In this document: piece by piece, positions 1 to 10,264 of the stretch
How the letters are laid out: each line of letters opens with the position of its first letter
Numbering within the stretch: the stretch's first letter is position 1
DNA from: Rhynchonema sp. JSB1_4
Lineage: Eukaryota > Nematoda > Chromadorea > Monhysterida > Xyalidae
Assembly (NCBI GenBank): GCA_030248065.1
Contig: JASAMV010005752.1
Coordinates: forward strand, 1 to 64,000
Reading direction: 5' to 3'
Length of the DNA stretch: 64,000 nt
Notes under the pieces: model-generated
The model's database searches: none
The model's input: the letters and a program-made list of their open reading frames with translations, nothing else
What the model was told of the DNA's origin: nothing
Position numbers and translations under genes: made by a program

Positions 1-1285
1 CCAATAGCCTTCCCAAGTCATATGGTATCTATGCAAAGCCCAAATTTTTTTTACATTATCCATAATTCGCTTCCGTCCAGCTGTTCTGGTGCTGCCTTGT
101 CAGCGGCGCAGGCTATATGTCCACTAAATTAATAGGCAGCTGTAGATTGATCACCTACAGCCGGTATTCTGCACCTAGCTCCCTGTAGCTTAATGGTAAG
201 CTCTGATTTCATGGCTCCTCTGAAATCCAGAGATGGTAGTTCGATCCTACCCTCCAGGGAAGCTCCTGCGCTTGAAATGCGCTGAGAAAAAAATTGTCAC
301 GCGCGTTGTTTGTTTGTGCGCTTGACAAATATAATTTGGCAGAAACTTCAGTTTGCTTTAGTTTTTTTTTTAATTTTTTTTGATCTGCCCGTTGGTTGAA
401 GAAGGTGCAGCGGAATTATTGAGCCCGGAATGAAAGAAAAATTTATGTCGACTTTGCAGCATTGCGCTCTACACCAATTATTATTAATCTATTGTTACGA
501 ACCCACGTGCAACCAAGACAACAGTCAGCCCAAGTTTTCGTGCTCGAACAAATACCGATCGATCCGCCCGCCCATCGATTTGCCTGGACTATCGATCCCT
601 TGGTAAGTAATCCTTGTATCCTCCTAATATCATCCGTTTTCACATTTTCCTTTACAAATCCAGCTAGGCCCGTATCTATGTAGGCATTGCACGCCGCCAG
701 CGTATGTCCACGCAGCGCGAAGAGCTCCGTAGCTTGAACCACCAATTAAAAAAGGCTTACGACGAATTGACCGCCCGGACTAAAGAGAATAGGGAACTCC
801 GTTATCAACTCCGTCGCTTAACGACAGACGGGGGATTTCATAGAGATTCACACACCGATAGTGATCCAGAGCCTCAAACATCCTCCAAAACAAAAACAAA
901 AACACAAGTAGTATCCACTTCCACGTCACCTCTCGCTCCGGCTAGTGCAACAAACACACACACCAATAATCAAACTATTCCTGATTCTCCTCGTGATCAG
1001 ATCCCGAATACAACTATGGATCAGGGTGCAGCAGCACCGCAGTTAGGTGCGGCATTCCGTGTTGCTAGAGGACAAATGGCTGCTGGTACTCTTTCCTGGG
1101 TAGTTGAAAATCCTTTCCGAGGTGATGGCACTGATGACTTGGATATTGGCGATTGGCTTTCCAAGTATGAAAAAATTATGAAGGGATTAGGGCACACCGA
1201 TGATGAATGCGCTCAGCAACTCCCGCTGTATCTAGATTTCATCGCTGAGAGCAATTACGTTTCCTATCCTGATGACGTGAAAACG
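1..1285 (+). mobile_element. Ty3/gypsy fragment, left arm of a large inverted repeat
   Basis: This stretch holds a leader with a tRNA-like sequence followed by a gag gene. Its reverse complement returns at about 1845-3052, so the two arms form an imperfect palindrome around a unique centre near 1290-1840. Matching landmarks are the block starting CCAATAGCC at base 1 against base 3050, the gag start at 704 against 2370, and the motif GTTGCTAGAGGACA near 1059 against about 1998. The right arm has lost about 70 bp of gag where the two copies diverge. No reverse transcriptase or integrase of this family is seen nearby, so this is a gag-only remnant. Confidence 0.75.
180..260 (+). other. tRNA-like sequence in gypsy leader
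   Basis: The ends pair as TCCCTG/CAGGGA, the D-arm reads AGCTTAATGGTAAGCT and the T-arm reads GGTAGTTCGATCCTACC, which also fits a pol III B box. The middle is not a normal anticodon arm: TCTG-ATTTCA and TGAAAT-CCAGA make a stem of about ten pairs. It is better read as a tRNA-derived element than a working tRNA. The same sequence is found in the inverted arm. Confidence 0.55.
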
Positions 1286-1825
1286 TCATATCCACAAGTC
1301 CGTCAGAGGTTGATCCAAGATTTCCAAGACAGAAATTATGCTGCCAGGGCGGCAGATCGACTATTTCGACGACAACAAAAACCGACGGAATCCATCACGG
1401 CCTATGCCGGCTGCCTGCGACAATTGTTCAAGAAAGCATATAAGACTGAGACAGAGGACACTCGACAGACTTTGCGTGCGTGTTTCCTTCGCGGAGTCCA
1501 TCCATTCTATAGGCATTGTTTGCGCAACGTCCAGCCTCCACCGAACTTTGACGAGTTATTACTCCTGTTAAGACAGTTCGAAGAAAATTACATTGACGAA
1601 TGGCAGTCCTACTCCCATGGTCAGCAGCTCCAGGCTCCTGCGGTTTCTTATCCATTTGCCAATCCTGGTTCACAGCACTTAGCCTCTAATGTTCAAACGG
1701 CTCTTCCGCCATTAGTTTGCCAATCCAGTTCCCCTCCTCCGACGTCCCTTCCTCCTTATTTCTCTACTCTCCAACACTTTAAAAAAGAAAAATTCTCCAT
1801 TTGCCGTGAATCCTGCGTTTCATAG
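704..1825 (+). CDS. gag: Ty3/gypsy-type Gag (capsid) protein, partial element
   Basis: This 373-codon frame opens with a charged coiled coil (about residues 1-45, QREELRSLNHQLKKAYDEL), continues with a Ser/Thr/Pro-rich linker to about residue 110, and then has a retrotransposon-type capsid region (about 140-300). The capsid region contains the FRGDGTDDLDIGDWLSKYEKI start and a CFLRGVHPFYRHCL stretch typical of Ty3/gypsy Gag. Gag would assemble retrotransposon particles. No zinc knuckle, protease or polymerase follows in frame, and after 1825 the sequence turns into the inverted copy. This copy is therefore truncated. Family assignment is by resemblance and fairly secure; the host family name is unknown. 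Confidence 0.7.
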   Translation: MSTQREELRSLNHQLKKAYDELTARTKENRELRYQLRRLTTDGGFHRDSHTDSDPEPQTSSKTKTKTQVVSTSTSPLAPASATNTHTNNQTIPDSPRDQIPNTTMDQGAAAPQLGAAFRVARGQMAAGTLSWVVENPFRGDGTDDLDIGDWLSKYEKIMKGLGHTDDECAQQLPLYLDFIAESNYVSYPDDVKTSYPQVRQRLIQDFQDRNYAARAADRLFRRQQKPTESITAYAGCLRQLFKKAYKTETEDTRQTLRACFLRGVHPFYRHCLRNVQPPPNFDELLLLLRQFEENYIDEWQSYSHGQQLQAPAVSYPFANPGSQHLASNVQTALPPLVCQSSSPPPTSLPPYFSTLQHFKKEKFSICRESCVS

Positions 1826-1941
1826 CCTCGAAATCGATCAAACGCAGCTTTCATGACTACTGCCAGGATAGGAAACGTATTGCTCTCGCGATGAAATCTA
1901 GATCCAGCGGGAGGTAGCCATTCTCGGGTGCCCTAATCCCT

Positions 1942-2370
1942 TCATAATTTTTTCATACTTGGAAAGCCAACGCAAACACCCAAAAACCAAAAAACCACCT
2001 GTCCTCTAGCAACACGGAATGCCGCACCTAACTGCGGTGCTGCTGCACCCTGATCCATAGTTGTATTCGGGATCTGATCAGGAGGAGAATCAGGAATAGT
2101 TTGATTATTGGTGTGTGTGTTTGTTGCACTAGCCGGAGCGAGAGGTGACGTGGAAGTGGATACTACTTGTGTTTTTGTTTTTGTTTTGGAGGATGTTTGA
2201 GGCTCTGGATCACTATCGGTGTGTGAATCTCTATGAAATCCCCCGTCTGTCGTTAAGCGACGGAGTTGATAACGGAGTTCCCTATTCTCTTTAGTCCGGG
2301 CGGTCAATTCGTCGTAAGCCTTTTTTAATTGATGGTTCAAGCTACGGAGCTCTTCGCGCTGCGTGGACAT
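1942..2370 (-). pseudogene. Truncated gag copy
   Basis: The first 125 or so residues repeat the Gag coiled coil and linker of the 704-1825 gene nearly identically. The frame then leaves the gag sequence at the internal deletion and stops. It has no capsid domain and cannot make a complete Gag. Confidence 0.75.
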
Positions 2371-2806
2371 ACGCTGGCGGCGTGCAATGCCTACATAGAT
2401 ACGGGCCTAGCTGGATTTGTAAAGGAAAATGTGAAAACGGATGATATTAGGAGGATACAAGGATTACTTACCAAGGGATCGATAGTCCAGGCAAATCGAT
2501 GGGCGGGCGGATCGATCGGTATTCGTTCGAGCACGAAAACTTGGGCTGACTGTTGTCTTGGTTGCACGTGGGTTCGTAACAATAGATTAATAATAATTTG
2601 TGTAGAGCGCAATGCTGCAAAGTCGACATAAATTTTCTTTCATTCCGGGCTCAATAATTCCGCTGCACCTTCTTCAACCAACGGGCAGATCAATATGAAA
2701 AAAAACTAAGGTAAACTGAAGTTTCTGCCAAATTATATTTGTCAAGCGCACAAACAAACAACGCGCGTGACAATTTTTCTCTCAGCGCATTTCAAGCGCA
2801 GGAGCT

Positions 2807-2887
2807 TCCCTGGAGGGTAGGATCGAACTAACATCTCTGGATTTCAGAGGAGCCGTGAAATCAGAGCTTACCATTAAGCTACAGGGA
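2807..2887 (-). other. tRNA-like sequence, inverted copy
   Basis: This is the mirror copy of the tRNA-like sequence at 180-260, with the same pairing ends, D-arm and an extended central stem. One substitution lies beside the B-box region (GATCGAACTAAC on the plus strand). Confidence 0.5.
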
Positions 2888-3052
2888 GCTAGGTGCAGAA
2901 TACCGGCTGTAGGTGGCCACTCTACAGCTGCCTATTAATTTAGTGGACATATAGCCTGCACCGCTGACAAGGCAGCACGAGAACAGCTGGACGGAAGCGA
3001 ATTATGGACGGTTTTGCATAGATACCTTATGACTTGGGATGGCTATTGGGGG

Positions 3053-3583
3053 TTCACTCACATATGATAGGGATAACTGGAACCAGAACCAAATATATTG
3101 TGCAATTTAGCATAAAATACCAAATTGTGTTTTGTCTGGTCTGCTGACGACTAAGCTTTTGTTCTGACTCTATAACAAGACTGGAATTTGCCGGATGAAT
3201 TTTGAAAGTTCAAGAACCATTAGGAGCAGACCCAGATATGGATGGATGCGGGATGGGGCCAAAGGTATAGTCATTCACTCAACCGAAACATCACGGACAC
3301 GGAAGGGTGCAAAATCTACGAACACGTGGTACAAAAACTCATGGGCGCTTTTGGACTCAAACTATTATGTTACACACACACACATCGGAATCATCTAATC
3401 GCTCAAATGTATGCAGGAACACACACAGGAGGTATGCATACCAAAAGGGAGGGCATGCCGGGGGGTGTGGAGAAGAGCCTGTTCTCCAACGAACTGTTTT
3501 GTGCAGACATAACTTAATAGCGTAATGTTTGGGCCACCTGTACCACCTGTACCAAGCTTGGACCGGTTTTGTTGGCAAGGCGT

Positions 3584-3589
<6 letters not shown>
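3053..3589. other. Intergenic, with LTR-like fragment
   Basis: No convincing gene is present. Bases 3466-3535 resemble 16953-17030: both begin TGTGGAGAA, carry the short inverted pair GGAGAA/TTCTCC and share AGCGTAATGTTT. A purine-rich tract precedes both. This looks like the start of the same LTR family, here as a fragment. Confidence 0.4.
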
Positions 3590-3615
<26 letters not shown>

Positions 3616-3740
3616 TGTATGTATGTATGTATGTATGTATGTATGAATGTATGTATGTATGTATGTATGTATGTATGTATGTATGTATGTATGTATGTAT
3701 GTATGTATGTATGTATGTATGTGTGCATGTATGTATGTAA
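3587..3740. repeat. (TATG)n microsatellite
   Basis: About 38 tetranucleotide units with rare interruptions (for example GAAT near 3645 and GTGC near 3723). Open frames across it in several phases are products of the repeat, not genes. Confidence 0.95.
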
Positions 3741-3949
3741 AGGCAAACTACGCCAACACGAGCCCGATTTCGAAGGTGCGGTGTATTCAAAACGAATAGA
3801 AAGACACAACCATCATGCTCCACTTTGTATTCTTCAACGTGTAACATTTCCCAAATCAGCAGCCACGTCAGAATGTTTCACTATTCTGCCAGCTGCGAAA
3901 TGTGCCAGCACGGGGTAAAATAATCTAAGTACCTGCCTACACCCACGTG

Positions 3950-5410
3950 TATTGGACATAGGGACGAAAAAGCTCCTCTGTAGACGACGCTACATGTGGA
4001 ATATGGGCTCATATTATTAATCAGTTGATCAACGCGCGCTGCTTCGTCAGGATAAATGACGCAATCACTTGCTTAGTGTTATAACGATGCTATATATACA
4101 TAGGGTTCTTAGCTTGATGTGTCCCACCCTTGAGTTGCTTACTTGGTATAGAAGAACAAGTTACAATACAATAAGTTTACTGGTTACATGTCACACAGTG
4201 TACATGTGTCGTGAGCGTCAGCCCACTCCGCAGAGCGGCATGTCGTAAGGAACGAAGTGAAGTGTAAGCCTAGAGCAGTGAGAGCAAGAAGTTTGTGGCG
4301 GCAAATATGAAGGGAAAGGTCGGTAGACAGCGAGAGGGTCGATTAGCCAAAACAAAAGAAGCATTCCAGTGATAAGCACTGAGTGAAAGTAGGGATCGGT
4401 GAATGTATAATAAGGGGTTGTATAAAACTACATAACATTAGTCAATCAATCACAACAGTTGCGTAGTCCACTCCAAGCCATTCCACGACCACGAAGGTTC
4501 ACTTTAGCCACATGCATGCAAAAAGGTGCTGTGCGAATGTGTATATGTATGTATCTGAATGGCCCTAACGCAACAAGATGTGCAGCATGGTGTGACACCG
4601 ATATACCTACATGCGGAATATAGGCTCAGGTTATTCGTCAGCTAATCAACGCGCGCTGCTTCGTCACGATAAATGACGCAATCACTTGCTTAGTCAATCC
4701 ATCACATCAGTTGTGGTCCACTCCAAAGCCATTCCACGACCACGATGGTTCACTTTAGGCACATGCATGCAAAAAGGTGTTGTGCGAATGTGTATATGTA
4801 TATATCTGAATGGCCCTAACGCAACAGGATGTGCGTCATGGTGTGACACCAATATACCTACATGCGGAATATGGGCTCAGGTTATTAGTCAGCTAATCAA
4901 CGCGCGCTGCTTCGTCACGATAAATGACGCAATCACTTGCTTAGTCAATCCATCACATCAGTTATGGTCCACTCCAAAGCCATTCCACGACCACGATGGT
5001 TCACTTTAGGCACATGCATGCAAAAAGGTGTTGTGCGAATGTGTATATGTATATATCTGAATGGCCCTAACGCAACATGTGCGGCATGGTGTGACACCGA
5101 TAGGCCTACATGCGGAATATGGGCTCAGGTTATTAGTCAGCTAATCAACGCGCGCTGCTTCGTCTCGGTAAATGACGCAATCACTTGCTTAGTCAATCCA
5201 TCACATCAGTTGTAGTCCACTCCAAAGCCATTCCACGACCACGAAGGTTCACTTAGGCACATGCATGCAAAAAGGTGCTGTGCGAATGTGTATATGTATG
5301 TATCTTAATGTATGCCCTAATCCAACAAGATGTGCAGCATGGTGTGACACCTATTGGCCTACATGCTGAATATGGGCTCAGATTATTAGTCAGCTAATCA
5401 ACGCGCGCTT
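3950..5410. repeat. 251-bp tandem satellite
   Basis: Four near-complete units follow one another at about 4440, 4690, 4941 and 5190, with a partial unit at 3975-4080. Unit landmarks are CATTCCACGACCACGA, ATGCATGCAAAAAGGTG and ATCAACGCGCGCTGCTTCGTC. Units differ by point changes and 1-3 bp indels. The stretch 4080-4440 is unrelated single-copy sequence. No gene is supported. Confidence 0.9.
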
Positions 5411-5580
5411 GGTAGACGTGCCATGTATGTGTACCTATGCACTGCATATGTATTCTCGGAGTGGTGTATGTGCAGTGCTGCATATGCAATTTACGGATTA
5501 CGCAAATTACCAATACCAATCTCTTGTTGTTCTTCGAGCAAAGTTGGAACGTTTACGCACCGTTTACTGCTTTTGTGTAG

Positions 5581-5676
5581 AATTTAGGTCCATGTAGGCT
5601 ACCCGGGCACGCGTGCACATAATTTAGGTCCATTTAGGCGCCCCGGGCACGCGTGCACATAATTTAGGTCCATTTA
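5581..5676. repeat. 40-bp GC-rich short tandem repeat
   Basis: Just over two copies of a unit starting AATTTAGGTCCAT and containing CCCGGGCACGCGTGCAC. It sits at the junction with the third gypsy fragment. Confidence 0.8.
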
Positions 5677-6262
5677 TGATTATTGGTATGTGTGTTTGTT
5701 GCACTAGCCGGAGCGAGAGGTGACGTGGAAGTGGATACTGCTTGTGTTTTTGTTTTTGTTTTGTAGGATGTTTGAGGTTCTGGATCACTATCGGTGTGTG
5801 CGTCTCTATGAAATCTGGCGGCGTGCAATGCCTACATAGATACGAGCCTAGCTGGATTTGTAATGGAAAATATAAAAACGGATGATATTAGGAGGATACA
5901 AGGATTACTTTCCAAGGGATCGATAGTCCAGACAAATCGATGGGCGGGCGGATCGATCGGTATTCGTTCGAGCACGAAAACTTGGGCTGACTGTTGTCTT
6001 GGTTGCACGTGGGTTCGAAACGATAGGTTAATAATAATTGGTGAAGAGCGCAATGCTGCAAAGTCGACAAAAATTTCTCTTTCATTCCGGGCTCAATAAT
6101 TCCGCTGCACCTTCTTCAACCAACGGGCAGATCAAAATGAAAAAAAACTAAGGTAAACTGAAGTTTCTGCCAAATTATATTTGTCAAGCGCACAAACAAA
6201 CAACGCGCGTGACAATTTTTCTCTCAGCGCATTTCAAGCGCAGGAGCTTCCCTGGAGGGTAC
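5677..6262 (-). mobile_element. Third Ty3/gypsy leader/gag fragment
   Basis: Same orientation as the right arm at 1845-3052. It contains part of the gag linker (reverse of about 5680-5815), then skips directly to the leader (5816-6260). It stops inside the tRNA-like sequence, at CTTCCCTGGAGGGTA, where unrelated sequence begins. It codes for nothing complete. Confidence 0.75.
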
Positions 6263-6374
6263 ATTACACCTGCATTCACGTATATGTATGTATGCATTTG
6301 AGGCCCGCATCACAGATAAATCAGTTCCACAGAAACAACAACATTTCAATGTCTCCCTTGTGATGACTGAGTGT

Positions 6375-7060
6375 TCAACTGGTAGCGATGAATGCTCTCT
6401 GGAGACATGCTGCCTTACATGATCTTCTGATAGACTGCTAAACCGGCAATACGCACACTTTGGATTCAGGACACGCATTATGCCTGACCCCCCGCGCAGG
6501 TTTCGATATGTTTTTCGAATGATTTAAATGTGGAGTTGTTAAGTTGTTTGTTGCACAATGGGCATGTTTTATGAGGGTGACCATCGTGTAATAGTCGGGA
6601 TTGGGTGAGCATGTCCTTGTTGAACTGTAGTTACAGTTTCTGCAGCGCAGCAAGTACACCTGGATAGGAAGATCGTGTCTCTTACATGAGTATGTGTTTA
6701 ACAAACGCATATTACCTTTGCTCCCTGTCTGAGAGAGTTCTTCTCACATAATCGCATGTGTTCAACCCGCTTGGACCGCTTGTTTCTTAGCAGGCACTTA
6801 TAGCAAAAAACGCAAAAATCATCGTTTAGGAAGGATATGACAACAATTGGGTAGCCCGGATGATGCTTGGTCACATGTCTTTTGCAGTCGACAACCTAAA
6901 ACTATAAGATACGTCTTAGGTTGCTGCGTTCCTGTCTGATACAAAAAGAACTTACGTATGAACAACTGAACTTGCACAGCGGGCAGTAGGCGCGGGGCAT
7001 TATATTCGTGTACGTGCGATGTTTGAAACACCGATGAGATCGGAACATCCAATCTCATGC
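6375..7060 (-). CDS. Spliced multi-zinc-finger protein, exons approximate
   Basis: Reading the minus strand from 7060 downwards, several short segments code for C2H2/C2HC finger-like motifs. A CPLC pair near 6985 is followed, across an apparent 55-60 bp intron with a GTAAGT donor, by CKRHVTKHH. Next come CVFCYKC with HMRLCEK near 6760-6800, CPLCNKQ with HIETC near 6500-6560, and CAYCRFSS with HVRQHVSREH near 6400-6460. Such proteins usually bind nucleic acid. The gene lies beside other minus-strand accessory genes upstream of the element A integrase. The first exon and the exact joins are uncertain and the last finger may be in a different frame, so the gene may be damaged. Confidence 0.45.
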
Positions 7061-7369
7061 CCGTTAGGCCACAAACAGTATTTGAAACCTTTGTTACTGC
7101 TATTATATTGCATCTGAATGTAGATGTCGCACGTAAAACAAGAAAATGATGTAGTTACCACCTGCATAGTCGCACTTGAACTGCCCGTAACTACTGGACA
7201 GACAGATACCCCCCTTATATTGACACACATGTGTCGATTTGTTCGTCAGACACAGATCACTGAACATTATAATGTTGCGTAGTTCAGGTTCAAATAGTTC
7301 TTCGATAATCTTGTCACTGAATGTGAGCATTACAAGGGATTCCTTCTGATAACACCATTCTATTTTCAT
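7018..7369 (-). CDS. Unrecognised spliced small protein
   Basis: The minus-strand frame opening at 7369 (MKIEWCYQKESL...) runs for about 70 codons to a GTAACT donor near 7160. A putative intron of about 50 bp ends at ATTCAG near 7113, and a second open segment follows to a stop near 7018. It contains several cysteines (CLTNKSTHVCQYKGGICL). No family is recognised. It sits in a run of minus-strand genes and may be connected to the zinc-finger exons that follow. Confidence 0.35.
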
Positions 7370-7378
7370 AGACCGAAG

Positions 7379-7528
7379 CTAACTTATGAAAGTGCAATTT
7401 TCATCTTCAACAACCACTGGTTGTGCATGTTTTCTACACACTGGGCGTGAGCGAGCACACAAGTAAGCATAAAGAAGACAAAGAACAAAGATAAAACTAC
7501 TCATGGCTAGAACTATGCCTCCCCTCAT
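7379..7528 (-). CDS. Small single-pass membrane protein (49 aa)
   Basis: A short frame starts at the ATG ending at 7528 and stops with TAG at 7379-7381. After MRGG it has a hydrophobic span of about 20 residues (VLAMSSFIFVLCLLYAYLC) followed by ARSRPVCRKH, so the positive side lies after the span. It sits between two minus-strand ORFs with little spacing. No family is recognised; it could also be one exon of a larger gene. Confidence 0.35.
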   Translation of the reverse strand: MRGGIVLAMSSFIFVLCLLYAYLCARSRPVCRKHAQPVVVEDENCTFIS

Positions 7529-7535
7529 CGTACCT

Positions 7536-7850
7536 TCACCACATGATGTCATGTGTTGTAATCGGCAGATCCAATAGTTGGTCCTCGTCAGCTCCTTTAA
7601 TTTGAAAGATCCTCACGAAAAGCCCACAGCACTCTGGGTAGTCGAAATCGCCAACTTTTGTTGATGCGAAGTTTATTATAACCTGTATTTGCGAATCGAA
7701 CAGTTTCGGCGATTTCAGAATTAGCAGCTCAATTCGGTTCAGCTTAGATATTGCGAATATGGACCAGCAAAATTTATTCTGAAAGGAGTTGTTTATTGTT
7801 TGCTGGTGAAACAGAGAAGAGAACGCGAGTGCATGTTGGAAGCGGCACAT
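7536..7850 (-). CDS. Unrecognised minus-strand ORF (104 aa)
   Basis: The frame ends at 7536, only 7 bp before the start of the 49-codon membrane ORF. The C-terminal 75 residues alternate hydrophobic and polar positions like beta strands (KLNRIELLILKSPKLF, then VGDFDYPECCGLFVRIFQI). The N-terminal 25 residues may be leader or intron. No family is recognised. Position suggests an accessory or structural gene of element A. Confidence 0.4.
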   Translation of the reverse strand: MCRFQHALAFSSLFHQQTINNSFQNKFCWSIFAISKLNRIELLILKSPKLFDSQIQVIINFASTKVGDFDYPECCGLFVRIFQIKGADEDQLLDLPITTHDIMW

Positions 7851-7975
7851 GCACTAATATACAAGTCGTTCAGAAAGGGGTATCTGGCGTCTGACAGAGG
7901 TGCAGTAGAGAGCAGGGCAGCCAGGTCCTTGGATAAAGTTACAAATGTATCACGTCGGTGGGAAAAGAGATCACA

Positions 7976-8685
7976 TTAAAGAGTGCAAAGCTGTACGGGC
8001 GGACAGTCAATAGTATCAAGTTCGGTCAACAACTGTGAACAGTCCGCTATTCGGAACAGGTGCAGGTCATGAACGGGCATAATTTCGCGCTTATTAAGCA
8101 AAAGAGCTGTGGAAAAGTAGACGCAGTTTGCCGGGAAGCACAGAGAAAGACCTGTAAAATCATTGTGGAACGCGGTTGCAAGTTTTGTGAAAATACTGTC
8201 AACAAAAATTGATTTAACTGTACTAAATTGGTCAGCAGACTCTGCGTCATACACAGAATCTTCACAGTGAAACATAAACGAGGTAATAATTCCGATGAGT
8301 TTCGGGATAGCAACACCAAGAGTGTCTAGTTCTATACTTCCTGATTGACTCGCACAAGCAGCTGCACGCAGAGCATGGAACGAGGTGGGGTCAAATCGGG
8401 TAACGTCAAAGAAAGCACCAGGGTTGGGGCAGCGTTGCATGAAAATAAACAGATACAGCATTTTTTTGCAACGCAAATTTTTCAATTTCCTGGCCAGATT
8501 TGACGAGCGACACAAACTCTTGGCTGAAGTGCAGATGAGCACCTGAAGATTGGGAGTGTTATATTCATCAGTACAAGGTGTGATCCCCCACATAATCTCG
8601 CCCATTGGTCCAGGGTTGTCACATTTGCATTGCTGGTCGGACAGCGCAGGTGGCATAACTGATGAGATTCTTCCTGGAAAGTCAT
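7976..8685 (-). CDS. Unrecognised protein divergent from integrase (226 aa)
   Basis: The 226-codon frame runs from 8656 to 7976. A short upstream segment from 8685 (MTFQEESHQ) is a possible first exon. The product is mixed helical/hydrophobic with scattered cysteines, and I recognise no domain. It is transcribed away from the integrase at 8740, leaving about 55-85 bp between the two starts that must hold both promoters. Long uninterrupted coding in a broken element argues that it is real. Confidence 0.45.
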
Positions 8686-8739
8686 ACGGTATTAGGTATA
8701 ATACGACCCCTTCCCCATCCTTAATTCATATGAACCATA

Positions 8740-10207
8740 ATGGCGGATGTCTATTTTGAAGAAAGTAGTCCTTACGGTTTTGGAGGTGTTCAGGGTGCCG
8801 TAAAGGGGATACGAGCCAAGGGGAGTAAAGATTCAAGGAAACAAATTGCTGAATGGATCAAGCGTCAAAAAGTGCATCAATGTTTAAGCAACCGGCTAGG
8901 AAAATAAAGAGAGCGCGCGTTTTTGCGTTCTCTCTTGGAACAACAATTCAAAGCGGTAAGTCCTTGTGTAACACTGGGTCGGAATGCACTTTGCCTGTCT
9001 GGTCGGGGGTGCAAAAGGCGATTTCTTTCTGCGATTTTTTTACCATCATGGAAGTTGCCCCCTGTGAGCAGTGAAGAATTTTCATGGTGGTGTAAATCGC
9101 CCCAACCCTTTTTGCACCCCCACGATCGTGCTATCAAGCACCCCTGACCCCACTCCCATGTCCAGATTTATACGACATGTCGAAGCTGTCGATGTTCAAT
9201 TCTGGATATCGCTTTGTGTTGTTGGTTATTGACGTATTTTCTAGAAGATTAGAATGCGAAGCGCTAAAAAGGAAAACAGCTGGGGGAACAAGCCGTGGAA
9301 TGAGCCTGATTCTTGACAGGTTGGACAAGCGACATTCTTTGGCACCGAGAAGTACACTGGCAACGGACTTAGGTTGACTTTTGCCATTTATCCACTTACA
9401 AATCTGGTTTAAAAAATATACAGGGAATGAATACTTCAATGAAGAGATGAGAAAAGTGCTCGACAGGTATGACGTAGCCCAGGTGCCATTACGACCTAAG
9501 CTCAAAGCGCAGCAAGCTGAACTTGCAGTTATGGGTGATACATGTTAGACCCTAAGATCGGTTCGGTTCCGTATCACCCTCGAGGCGTGCAATAAAAGAT
9601 ATTTCATGATGCCGCTAATTCCAACCAGCATAATGCTGTTTGCAGACCGATAATAGAAAACCATTTACGCTGATCAAAATTAGTGGCATCAGGAAGTAGC
9701 CATAACTCCTTTGGGGGTGGGCAAGACCGGACCGGGGGAAATTATTTTCGACTTTAAATTTTCCTCAACTTTAATCTGGTAAAATCTTTCAGGTAGGCAT
9801 CTCCTAAACCGGCTGCACAAGTACCTTTATCAAAATAACACCAAACGATTCATTGACAAATGGCAGAAGCCCGAAATAACAGGAAAGTGCGCTCGATCGG
9901 GGGGATTAGCCCAAATGAAGTTACTTTTGCTAACCAAAACCAAGTTTTTGCAACTTTATACCCTGAATACAGTCAACGTGATGTATTTGATCGAAAGAGA
10001 TTCAAAATAAAGCTTGGACAGGCAGTATTGGTGTCGAAAAACGTTACTCCATTCAAAAAGGGGTACACCACACAGTGGTTGCCAACTACATTCTATGTCA
10101 GGGGGTGGGTTCCAACTGACCCCCCGAGGTATACGTTAAAGGATAACGACGGTTTCGATATCGCCGGCCCGTACTACCTCGAAGAGTTAATGGCTGAAAA
10201 TGACTAG
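8740..10207 (+). pseudogene. Element A Polinton-type integrase, broken
   Basis: The product would be a retroviral-type DDE integrase inserting element ends. The N-terminal helical part (starts 8740, MADVYFEESSPYGFGG) shifts frame near 8875. A GTAAGT donor at 8955 and an acceptor near 9163 bring in the catalytic core, with DLYDMSKLSMFNSGYRF and the first Asp motif VIDVFSR. A second intron of about 50 bp (9370-9420) lies immediately after the second Asp (ATDLG). The following part reads NEYFNEEM but ends in a stop after about 9540. The C-terminal SH3/chromo-like part is open at 9860-10207 (SPNEVTFANQNQVF ... GYTTQWLPTTFYV), in another frame from the preceding LHKYLYQNNTKRF segment. At least two frame breaks mean it is no longer functional. 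Confidence 0.75.
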
Positions 10208-10225
10208 TTGCGTCCCGTGTTAGCT

Positions 10226-10234
10226 TATAAAAGG
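10226..10234 (+). promoter_or_regulatory. TATA box for penton-like gene
   Basis: TATAAAAGG lies 31 bp before the ATG at 10265, giving a very short leader. It follows the integrase stop by about 19 bp, so the penton-like gene seems to have its own promoter. Confidence 0.6.
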
Positions 10235-10264
10235 ACCACTTGGTGCACTTGAGAGCAATCAGTT

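Larger units (their letters stand above)
1845..3052 (-). mobile_element. Ty3/gypsy fragment, right arm of inverted repeat
   Basis: This is the reverse complement of bases 1-1285 with small differences. It includes the start of gag (2370 down to about 1998), then jumps past about 70 bp to the capsid segment near 1985-1850, and carries the leader with the tRNA-like sequence up to 3052. The short open frame at 1942-2370 is the 5' end of gag followed by out-of-frame sequence, so it is a pseudogene. Confidence 0.75.

Noticed and set aside
443..745. 100-codon minus-strand ORF overlapping the gypsy leader and its mirror at 2329-2631
   Set aside because: Opposite-strand reading of leader sequence; no codon or motif support.
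3357..3918. Several long frames coding for Cys-Met-Tyr-Val or Ile-His-Thr-Tyr repeats
   Set aside because: Direct products of the (TATG)n microsatellite.
8655..8690. Hammerhead ribozyme-like ACTGATGAG...GGAAAG near 8660
   Set aside because: The bases between CTGATGAG and GAAA do not form stem II and no stems I or III are evident.
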